Shown: positions 33,376 to 40,369 of the stretch, in pieces
Layout of the letters: each line of letters starts with the position of its first letter
Numbering within the stretch: position 1 is the first letter of the stretch
DNA from: JABJGO01 sp963921245
GTDB taxonomy: Bacteria; Pseudomonadota; Alphaproteobacteria; Rhodospirillales; Casp-alpha2
Direction: 5' to 3'
Length of the DNA stretch: 64,000 nt
Assembly (NCBI GenBank): GCA_963921245.4
Contig: CAWUEY030000001.1
Coordinates: 372,001-436,000 of the forward strand
The notes under the pieces: generated by a model
Databases searched by the model: none
What the model was told of the DNA's origin: nothing
The model's input: only the letters and a program-made list of their open reading frames with translations
Position numbers and translations under genes: made by a program

Positions 33376-34226
33376 TGCAGGGTCCTTTTTTCGGTGTCGA
33401 GTGTATAGTCGGGTGTATAATGGTTAGGGGGTGCACGGTTGACGGAAACGTCGAGCACCGGCAGTGTTCGGGGTTCGTCGGGATGGTTGAGAACGTGATA
33501 TTCGACCCCGAATACAGATTTCACGGATACCGGCGTTAGCACGTCCGATGTTCTGCCCCTGCCGGCCTCAGCCCCGAAACTCAGCAGCAATGTCTTTTCC
33601 GCGAATCCTGGAATCAGCGTAAGGTCGTGTAATACGGTAACGGTTGTGATCCCGAGCCCGGCCACGATGGTCAGGACATCTCGTTTCGCTCGTGGGTCGA
33701 GGTGATTGGTTGGCTCATCCAGAAACAGAACCTCCGGTTGCTGACAGATGGCGCGCGCAATAATCGCCCGTTGCAGTTCCCCGCCGGACAAACGGCCAAT
33801 GGATGCGTTCCTGAGGCTGGACAATTCCATCAGCGAGATAGCGTGATCAACGATATCGATCCCGCTTGTGCTGAATCGCTGATCACCATGCGGGATTCGG
33901 CCTAGCGCCACATAGTCGAAAACTGACAACCGCGCATCGGGCGAGTCGTGTTGTCCGGCAATGGCAATTCGTCTGGCTCTTGCCCGCGGGCTGAGGGCGG
34001 CGATGGGGCATCCGAAGACCTCAATCGACCCTGTGGTCGGCTCCATCAAGCCGGCGAGCAATCGAAGCAGCGTTGTCTTCCCGGCACCGTTGGGACCGGC
34101 CAGGGCAACAATTTCGCCGCGCTCAACCTCAATAGAAACATTGTCGAGCAGGCATTGGCCATTGCTGGCCTGATAACTGACGGCCGACGCACAGAGGACG
34201 GGTTGCCGGGACGATACCTGCGTCAT
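33372..34226 (-). CDS. btuD: BtuD-type ABC transporter ATPase
   Basis: Cytoplasmic ATPase of the corrinoid importer, 284 residues. Walker A ALAGPNGAGKTTLLRLLAGL, Q-loop region GQHDSPDARLSVFDYVALGR, ABC signature LSGGELQRAIIARAI, Walker B VLFLDEPTNHLD and the switch histidine in VTVLHDLTLI are all intact. The last 40 residues after the domain (SVFGVEYHVLNHPDEPRTLP and a proline-rich end) are normal for FecE/HmuV-type ATPases. It overlaps the DUF1636 gene and btuF by 4 bp each, so all four genes are one transcript. Confidence 0.92.
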   Translation of the reverse strand: MTQVSSRQPVLCASAVSYQASNGQCLLDNVSIEVERGEIVALAGPNGAGKTTLLRLLAGLMEPTTGSIEVFGCPIAALSPRARARRIAIAGQHDSPDARLSVFDYVALGRIPHGDQRFSTSGIDIVDHAISLMELSSLRNASIGRLSGGELQRAIIARAICQQPEVLFLDEPTNHLDPRAKRDVLTIVAGLGITTVTVLHDLTLIPGFAEKTLLLSFGAEAGRGRTSDVLTPVSVKSVFGVEYHVLNHPDEPRTLPVLDVSVNRAPPNHYTPDYTLDTEKRTLQ

Positions 34227-34681
34227 TGCGACGGTCCCGTATCGTTTCGGGTCATGATCAAACAGCCCGGCAGACGGGCCAGGGTTTTGTTGCGCAATCC
34301 GCCGGGCCTCTCTGTTGATCGAGCCCCGCCGTCCTCGGAGGGTCGATACTGTGCCGCAAAAGCGACAAGTGACGGAATATCCCTATCGGGATCAATGTCA
34401 CTGAACAGATAGCTGGCCCTGCCGACAGCCAGACAGGCGACCGTACGGGGGCGGGACCATCCTGCCATACAGGCGATGCCGAAAACCTCAAAGATGTCAT
34501 CCGCCCCCGAGGCGCGGGCCTGGGAGACAGCTTCATTCAGTTTCTGAATAAGCGCCGCTGCTGGCCGGCAATCACGATTTTCGCGGCGGCAGGGCGGGCA
34601 AACGACACTTCGGTGTGCAGGATCAGTCTGTTCGTCGAATGGCAAGGCGGCTTCCCCCATCGAAAACCGGGGTCCGGCCAT
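34223..34681 (-). CDS. DUF1636 putative metal-binding protein, first gene of the B12 operon
   Basis: A DUF1636-type protein of up to 152 residues. The N-terminal cysteines (VVCPPCRRENRDC), the central IACMAGWSRPRTVACLAVGR and SYLFSDIDPDRDIPSL are the family blocks; they resemble a thioredoxin-like 2Fe-2S or metal-binding fold. The function is unknown. Genes of this type occur with cobalamin-responsive transport genes, which fits the riboswitch about 90 bp upstream and the 4-bp overlap with btuD. The start is uncertain between ATG 34681 and an in-frame ATG 7 codons later. Confidence 0.75.
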   Translation of the reverse strand: MAGPRFSMGEAALPFDEQTDPAHRSVVCPPCRRENRDCRPAAALIQKLNEAVSQARASGADDIFEVFGIACMAGWSRPRTVACLAVGRASYLFSDIDPDRDIPSLVAFAAQYRPSEDGGARSTERPGGLRNKTLARLPGCLIMTRNDTGPSQ

Positions 34682-34769
34682 ACACGCCGTCGAGATCGCC
34701 TGCTACTTGGGTTCCTGAACCTGTCACTGCGTCCTCCCGAAACACCCCGTCCGGTTTGAGTTTTCAACA

Positions 34770-34918
34770 CAATGGCAGGTCTCCTGGCTTGCGGATCCTC
34801 GCATCTCACTCACCTTCCCGGCATCTTCGCCAGTGGTCATTGAGCAATGCTATCCGCTTACAGTTGCGGGGGCAGCCACGGTCTCGGTCCCTGCTGGGTA
34901 CGCCTCACCGTGTTCCCT
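34770..34918 (-). promoter_or_regulatory. Cobalamin riboswitch
   Basis: On the minus strand the leader shows the conserved AdoCbl-riboswitch elements in order: GGGAACACGGTGAGG, GCTGCCCCCGCAACTGTAAG followed by CGG, and the B12 box GCCAGGAGACCTGCC near its 3-prime end, about 90 bases before the DUF1636-btuDFC genes. It should lower expression of the importer when cobalamin is plentiful. Confidence 0.93.
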
Positions 34919-35454
34919 TTTAATCCGCCTTCTCGTTCGGTCCGGCGGAACCATCGACACTGACAATACAGAACTGATTTGAGAATGCAATTGGGAATAG
35001 AAATAATGCAGTCCGGGGGATCAGAAGATCGGACAGGCCGATCATGCCCCGTCCGCTCGGTTGCCGCGCTCGATTTCGACGATCATTGCTATTCCATCCA
35101 ATTCCACCCTGAAGGGTCACGGTGGTTAAATCGCTATTCGGGTATTGTCGGGCACAGTACCCCGCCCGACACCATCTGTCGGGGCGAAGTTTCACGCCCG
35201 CGAAAGCCTATGGATTTACATGGGGAAAATACCCCACCCTTGGGATATGGGAAGACAGGGGGAGCAGTTCGAAGAATTTTTTTCACTTTTTTTGCATATT
35301 TTCCTTGACAAGGGCGTTATTTTGCCCTACCTTGAGTTCAGTGACAGGGACAAGTGCGTCTGCACCGCATAGTCCAGTCACCGTCAAAACCGTCGTTAAA
35401 GCGGACGTGCCGGACAGAAAGACTCCATCGGACGATCCTGCTTATACACACGCA

Positions 35455-35486
35455 GAATTATGCACACTCGGAATTATGTACACTCA
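35455..35486. repeat. 16-bp imperfect tandem duplication
   Basis: GAATTATGCACACTCG (35455-35470) is followed directly by GAATTATGTACACTCA (35471-35486), with two mismatches, in non-coding DNA. Confidence 0.85.
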
Positions 35487-35561
35487 GGCGGCTCTTGCGC
35501 ACAACACCCATAATACCGCCAAATCAGCGTTATCCGGGGCAACCCCAAAAGGAAAACGTCT

Positions 35562-35581
35562 ACAAATGTAAACAAATGTAA
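35562..35581. repeat. Perfect 10-bp tandem duplication
   Basis: ACAAATGTAA is present twice in succession (35562-35571, 35572-35581) in the stretch downstream of leuD. Confidence 0.85.
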
Positions 35582-35711
35582 ATATCCGCTCGCACCCGCC
35601 CATGATTTCAACCGGGATTTCAGGGGGAACTTCAGCGGATTAGGTCAAACAAAAAATGGCCCTGAGCAGAGCCGTTCTCATGTCCCGTTTTGAACAGGGT
35701 TGGTTGTCCGG

Positions 35712-36323
35712 TTACTCGTAGAGCCAGGGCTGTGATGCCCGGTTTTGTGCTTCGAACGTATCGATTTTGTCCTGTTTTTGCATGGTCAGGCCGATATCAT
35801 CAAGACCGTTCATCAGGCAGTGCTTGCGGAATGGATCGATATCGAAGCTGATGGTGCCGCCGTCCGGGCCGGTGATGGTCTGATTTTCGAGGTCCACGGT
35901 CAGGGCGGCATTGGCACCGCGTTCCGCATCATCCATGAGCTTGTCCACGGCTTCCTGGGGCAGCTTGATGGGCAGGACGCCGTTCTTGAAACAGTTGTTG
36001 TAGAAGATATCGGCGAAGCTAGTGGAGATCACGCACCTGATACCGAAGTCGGCCAGCGCCCAGGGCGCGTGCTCGCGAGACGAGCCGCAGCCGAAGTTAT
36101 CGCCGGTGACCAGAATGCTGGCGTTGCGATAGGCCGGTTTGTTGAGCACAAAATCGGCGATTTCGTTACCGTCGTCATCGTAGCGCATCTCGAAAAACAG
36201 GCTCTTGCCGAGACCGGTGCGTTTGATAGTCTTCAGGAACTGCTTCGGGATGATCATATCGGTGTCGATATTGATCAGATTCAAAGGTGCACCAACACCG
36301 GAGAGGGTCGTGAACCTGTCCAT
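35712..36323 (-). CDS. leuD: 3-isopropylmalate dehydratase small subunit
   Basis: The swivelling-domain subunit of isopropylmalate isomerase in leucine synthesis. The 203-residue protein is full length: FTTLSGVGAPLNLINIDTDM at the N-terminus, IIPKQFLKTIKRTGLGKSLF, TGDNFGCGSSREHAPWALAD with the substrate-recognition GSSREHA, and FKNGVLPIKLPQEAVDKLMD. Its partner gene leuC directly upstream is cut down to its last hundred or so codons, so unless another leuC exists the enzyme cannot assemble here. The leuC stop and leuD start overlap. Confidence 0.93.
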   Translation of the reverse strand: MDRFTTLSGVGAPLNLINIDTDMIIPKQFLKTIKRTGLGKSLFFEMRYDDDGNEIADFVLNKPAYRNASILVTGDNFGCGSSREHAPWALADFGIRCVISTSFADIFYNNCFKNGVLPIKLPQEAVDKLMDDAERGANAALTVDLENQTITGPDGGTISFDIDPFRKHCLMNGLDDIGLTMQKQDKIDTFEAQNRASQPWLYE

Positions 36324-36670
36324 CAGGCGGCTCCCAGCTTGCGTACGTCGGTCAGCTTGCCGGTCACGGCAGCCGCCGCCGCCATGGCAGGACTAAGGAG
36401 GTGCGTGCGGCCGCCGCGGCCCTGACGACCTTCGAAATTACGGTTGGATGTGGAGGCACAACGCTCACCCGGCTCCAGCTTGTCGGCGTTCATGGCAAGG
36501 CACATGGAACATCCGGCCTCACGCCACTCGAACCCGGCGGCCAGGAATATCTGATCCAGACCCTCGGCTTCCGCCTGCTCCTTGACTAGTCCCGAGCCCG
36601 GCACAACCATAGCGCCGACGCCCTCGGCCACCTTGCGGCCCCTGGCAATGGCGGCGGCGGACCGGTCCGG
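36323..36670 (-). pseudogene. leuC: 3-isopropylmalate dehydratase large subunit, N-terminal three quarters lost
   Basis: The minus strand carries only the C-terminal part of LeuC: DRSAAAIARGRKVAEGVGAM, VVPGSGLVKEQAEAEGLDQI, AAGFEWREAGCSMCLAMNAD (a 4Fe-4S cysteine pair), and SNRNFEGRQGRGGRTHLLSP. A complete LeuC has about 470 residues; here homology stops near 36670, and an in-frame stop lies just beyond at about 36680. At that point plus-strand IS110-type transposase sequence begins. I infer that an insertion or rearrangement removed the gene start, including the first iron-sulfur cysteine. Confidence 0.85.
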
Positions 36671-36675
36671 GCGAA

Positions 36676-36913
36676 GCTACGCCCCGTGGGCCAGAGACGG
36701 CTGCGCGCCATCCTGGTCGAGGCCGCGTGGCAATGGACTTGGCGCAATGCGGAGGCCAAGGCGCTCTACAACCGTCATTTTGTAAAATCAGACATTGCGC
36801 AGAAGGCGATCTGCGCCGTCGCCAGGAAACGCGCAATCAAGCTTTGGCGCAGGGCGATGGGAACGTCGCCGGCGCCAATGGAGGGCGCCGCGCGCGGGGC
36901 GTGGTCGGGATAA
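36676..36913 (+). mobile_element. IS110-family transposase, C-terminal fragment
   Basis: The plus-strand frame from about 36676 reads RRLRAILVEAAWQW, ALYNRHFVKSDIAQKAICAV and ARKRAIKLWRRAMG. This matches the end of IS110/IS1111-type (DEDD) transposases, whose usual pattern is LRxxLVEAAW then KAxVAVARKL. The N-terminal RuvC-like domain and most of the element are missing. It abuts the broken leuC gene. The frame ends at 36913 with a glycine- and alanine-rich tail. Confidence 0.65.
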
Positions 36914-37195
36914 CCGACGACAAAAAAAGGTAGCGCCCTCATCCACCAGCACGCACCGAAAACGGTACTTGGTGATCCTGCATCCTGACAGGCACGAATA
37001 ACAAAAGGCTTACGCGAACCGGTGATAGAGCCAACATACAACATACAACATATCCAACGCCCGAGCACTGGCGGCGGACAAAACCTGTTGCGCTCAAAGC
37101 TGCCGACCAAAAAGCAACACTTGTGAAGATCGGGATAATCTCCCCGTTTTGCATTCTCCTGTTGACATGCGGCCACATAAAAAAAGACCTGTGGC
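36914..37195. other. Junction DNA between IS remnants
   Basis: No recognisable gene. It includes a 7-bp unit (AACATAC) in about three tandem copies at 37033-37053. A short plus-strand frame starts MKIGIISPFCILLLTCGH with a signal-like hydrophobic stretch, but it runs out of frame into the IS5 remnant and I do not trust it. Confidence 0.4.
37033..37053. repeat. 7-bp unit in three tandem copies
   Basis: AACATAC, AACATAC and AACATAT follow each other without gaps at 37033-37053 among the IS remnants. Confidence 0.8.
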
Positions 37196-37618
37196 GGGCG
37201 CGCTATCGGCAGGACCAAAGGCGGGCTGAATTCGAAGCTGCATTTGGTCTGCGATGGCCGGGGGCGGCCCGTGCATCTGCACGTGAGCGCAGGCAACAAG
37301 GCCGATATTGCGCATGCCCGTCAATGCCTTGAGCCCTATGTCACCAAAGGAACAACGGTCACTGTGGATCGGGGATATGATGCCATCCACCTGCGGGACT
37401 GGTTGACGGATATGGAGGCAAAGCCCTGCATCCCGCCCCGCAAGAACCGGACAATCCAATGCGCATACGACATTGAGCTCTACAAAACACGGAACATCGT
37501 CGAACGCATGTTCAACCGGCTCAAGGACTGGCGGCAACTCAGCCCGCGCACCTTCAGATGTCCGGGAAACTTCCTCGCAGCCGCACACATCGCAGCAATC
37601 GTCATATGGCTCTTATGA
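37196..37618 (+). mobile_element. IS5-family (IS427-like) transposase, C-terminal fragment
   Basis: The frame reads GRTKGGLNSKLHLVCDGRGR with the DDE-fold strand, then AGNKADIAHARQCLEPYV, TVDRGYDAIHLRDWL (second catalytic Asp), CIPPRKNRTIQCAYDIELYK, and RNIVERMFNRLKDWRQLSPR with the catalytic glutamate, ending AIVIWLL. These are the C-terminal two thirds of an IS5/IS427 OrfB. The first part and the inverted repeat on that side are missing. It meets the IS630 remnant almost end to end at 37613-37627. Confidence 0.75.
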
Positions 37619-38614
37619 GTCTACGCCCTGGGTATATTCATATCCGGCATTTTTGATGTAGTTTGCACATTCCTGCGGTGTGACGGTGTTGAGGATGTGG
37701 TTGATGGCCTCGCAGATACCGTCCGCGTCCCGTCGCTCGGCCTTTCGGAGCCAATGCTTCAGCTTTGAAAAGGCCATTTTTATCACTGACCGACAGGTGA
37801 ATGCAGGGCATTCACCGAGAGGTGGGATTCGAGTCGGGGGAATACTTTGGCAGGAAGAACAGCCTGGCTCCGGCGCCCCGAATGGCGCTTCGTACGGCCT
37901 TGCTCTTGTGGGAGCCGAGATTGTCCATGACGACGACATCGCCGGGCCTGAGCGTGGGCACGAGGACTTTCTCCACATAGACACGGAAGCGCTCGCCGTT
38001 GATCGGCCCGTCGAGATGCCAGGGTGCCTCGATCCGGTCATGACGCAACGCCGCCACAAAGGTCTGCGTGCGCCATCGACCATGAGGCGCGGCGCCCTTT
38101 AGCCTTGCGCCCCGCAGTGCCCAACCCCTCAATGGTGCTATGTTGGTCTTGGTCCAGGTCTCATCAATGAAGACCAGCCGGGAGGGATCGATGCGGCCCT
38201 GGTATCTTATCCATTGCCGCCGACGCCACGCAACGCCCAGCCGCTCGCGCTCGCTCGCAACCAGCGTTTTTTTTGTATCGAAACCCCTGTTCGTGGACAA
38301 AGTTCCAGACCGTGTGGTAATCCACGACAAGACCCTGCTCAGCAAGCTCCGAGACAAGCCCCATCAACGTGAAATCCCCCCGCCCGATCCGCGACCGCAG
38401 CCAGCACTCATGCGCCCCGGCGATCTTGCGGCGCTTGTGACCGTCCATCCGACCCGGTGCCGCGCTCCCCGTCCGACGAAAACGCGACACCCAGGCTACC
38501 GCCGTGCTCGCGCCTTGGGCCAAAACGACGAGCCGCGCCGCGACACGACACCCCGCCACGCACAACCGCTGAAACCACCCGTTCGCCAAGATCAATGGAA
38601 AATGGTCTTGCCAT
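37613..38614 (-). mobile_element. IS630-family transposase, degenerate
   Basis: Read on the minus strand from ATG 38614 (behind AGGAGG): MARPFSIDLGERVVSAVVRG, then after a frameshift ASTAVAWVSRFRRTGSAA and FTLMGLVSELAEQGLVV. A run of eight A at 38267-38274 follows, after which the frame shifts to LVFIDETWTKTNIAPLRGW (first Asp) and VVMDNLGSHKSKAVRSAI (second Asp), ending YSPDSNP. The expected IE with the catalytic glutamate is replaced by about 40 extra bases carrying a 21-bp palindrome, then FSKLKHWLRKAERRDADG in another frame. The A8 shift could be programmed, as in some IS630 members; the others are inactivating. Confidence 0.8.
37796..37816. repeat. 21-bp palindrome inserted in the IS630 transposase
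   Basis: GGTGAATGC (37796-37804) and GCATTCACC (37808-37816) are perfectly complementary around a 3-base centre. It sits in the roughly 40-bp segment that replaces the catalytic-glutamate codons of the IS630 transposase. I did not find a second copy by eye in the window. Confidence 0.7.
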
Positions 38615-38707
38615 GATATGCCAACCTCCTTTTACAGCCGACATCTTGAATAACAGATCAAACCTTTTGGGAATCCCTAAAATAAATCCAATCAATGGCA
38701 TAACGCT

Positions 38708-40369
38708 CTAGGGCGGGGAAAACTGGCGGAGGGTTGCGTTCATAAGGATTACCGGGACGACGCCGGTCAGAACAATGACGAGGGCGGGCAGGGCGGCTTC
38801 TTCCAGAAGTTCATCCTTGGCGTACTGATACACATAGGTAGGCAGGGTTTCGAAATCGAACGGTCGCAGCAGAAGCGTCATGGGCAGCTCTTTCATTACG
38901 TCCACAAAAACCAGCATCCCGCCCGCAATAATGGAGAGCCGCATCAGCGGCAACAACACCAGCCGTACGGTGTCCACATACCCGCGACCAAGGGAACGGC
39001 TGGCCCCCATCATGTTGGGTGACAAGCGCTCATATCCTGATGTAACGGCGCCATAACCCACCGCCTGAAACCGCACGACACATGCAAACACCACCAGCCC
39101 CAGCCCTCCGGTGAACCAGCCGGAAAAGCCGCGGCCCCAAAACCCCTGGAACACGGCCCCTATCCACGCGTCGAAATAGCTACCAACAGAGATCACACCG
39201 ATGGCCAGGATCGTGCCGGGAAATGCGTATCCCGCCGACGCCAGTGCGGTCAGCCTGCGGAGCAAAAGAGAGCCGAAGTAAACCGATGTAAACACCATAA
39301 ACGTTGCGCTGGACATGACCAGGATTGCGACACTGAGAGCCAACAAGCAGGAGTTGACCGCCGCTGAAATAACTGTGTCGTTGAGGTCGAGGGAGTGCCC
39401 CTGGAGGATAAACGTCAGCAAGACACCAACCGGCAAGACGAACCCCAGGACAACTGGAACGCAGCATACCGCCATGCAGGCCGCCGCTTTCCAACCTTTT
39501 ACGGGCTCCGCCACCAAGGATACAGATTTGCGCCCTGTATCAACAAACCGCCTTCTGGCCCGCGCCGCCCGTTCAAAGATCAGCAGCACAATGATGAACA
39601 GAAATGAAAACACGGCAATCTGAGAGGCCGCCGCCAGATTGTTCATGCCGAGCCAAACATTGAAGATGCCGAGGGTAAGGGTCTCGATAGCGAAATACTC
39701 GACGGTGCCAAAATCAGAGATGGTTTCCATAAGAACCAACGCCAGACCAGCGGCTATCGCGGGTCGCGCGAGTGGTAAACCAACGCGCCAAAACATGCTT
39801 TTACTGGCGAGTCGAGACACTTCGAAGAGAGATAAAGGCGTGAGCAGGAAGGCCGCGCGTCCCATCATGTAAACATAGGGGTAGAGAACCGCACCCATTA
39901 CAAGAATGGCACCCTCCATGGAGCGGATCTCCGGGAACAGGTAATCTCGCGCCGATTGCCATCCGAACATGTCTCGCAACAGGCCCTGGACCGGCCCCGC
40001 ATATTCCAGAAAATCCGTATAGGTATAGGCAACCAGATAGGCAGGGACCGTCGCCGGTAACAAAAGAATCCATTCAAGAGAGTCACGGAACGTGAAATCG
40101 TATCGGGTTACAATCCAGGCGGTTGTGACACCAAACAACAGACTGACAAGGCCGACACCCGCCATCAGGACAAGCGTGTTGGCGACGTATCGCGGTACAA
40201 CCGTGTTAAACAGGTGTTGCCACAATCCACCGCTATCTCCGCTCGCTTCAAAAACCAATGCGAGCACGGGTGCAAAAAACAAAAGAGCGATGGCGAAGGA
40301 TGCCACGGCCCAGGGCGCGATCCTGGCGTTCAGTTGAACAGAGTGAAGAGAAAGTAAGCCCTTTACCAT
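38708..40369 (-). CDS. fbpB: FbpB-type iron(III) ABC transporter permease
   Basis: A 553-residue double-domain inner-membrane permease, about 12 transmembrane helices, with two binding-protein-dependent transport domains. The first has AWIVTRYDFTFRDSLEWILL and LPLARPAIAAGLALVLMETI with its EAA-like loop; the second has ASAGYAFPGTILAIGVISVG and SRSLGRGYVDTVRLVLLPLM. This layout is that of FbpB/SfuB/FutB permeases. The start overlaps the upstream fused binding-protein gene by 7 bp. No ATPase gene follows: the next DNA is the IS630 remnant, so the FbpC component may have been lost or lies elsewhere. Confidence 0.9.
   Translation of the reverse strand: MVKGLLSLHSVQLNARIAPWAVASFAIALLFFAPVLALVFEASGDSGGLWQHLFNTVVPRYVANTLVLMAGVGLVSLLFGVTTAWIVTRYDFTFRDSLEWILLLPATVPAYLVAYTYTDFLEYAGPVQGLLRDMFGWQSARDYLFPEIRSMEGAILVMGAVLYPYVYMMGRAAFLLTPLSLFEVSRLASKSMFWRVGLPLARPAIAAGLALVLMETISDFGTVEYFAIETLTLGIFNVWLGMNNLAAASQIAVFSFLFIIVLLIFERAARARRRFVDTGRKSVSLVAEPVKGWKAAACMAVCCVPVVLGFVLPVGVLLTFILQGHSLDLNDTVISAAVNSCLLALSVAILVMSSATFMVFTSVYFGSLLLRRLTALASAGYAFPGTILAIGVISVGSYFDAWIGAVFQGFWGRGFSGWFTGGLGLVVFACVVRFQAVGYGAVTSGYERLSPNMMGASRSLGRGYVDTVRLVLLPLMRLSIIAGGMLVFVDVMKELPMTLLLRPFDFETLPTYVYQYAKDELLEEAALPALVIVLTGVVPVILMNATLRQFSPP

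Larger units (their letters stand above)
34919..35711. other. Long intergenic stretch with repeats and a promoter-like element, no supported gene
   Basis: Nearly 800 bp between the riboswitch and leuD. Frames are short and arginine- or histidine-rich. A sigma70-like TTGACA followed after 17 bp by TACCTT lies at about 35306-35334 on the plus strand, containing an AGGGC/GCCCT inverted repeat. A 16-bp and a 10-bp tandem duplication lie at 35455-35486 and 35562-35581. A frame near 35070-35115 reads AALDFDDHCYSIQFHPEG, faintly like the end of a class I glutamine amidotransferase. leuB, often next to leuD, is not here. I read this as decayed DNA. Confidence 0.45.

Noticed and set aside
35070..35115. 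IQFHPEG motif suggesting a class I glutamine amidotransferase tail
   Set aside because: It is a single short motif with no cysteine nucleophile region or flanking homology; too weak to annotate as a gene remnant.
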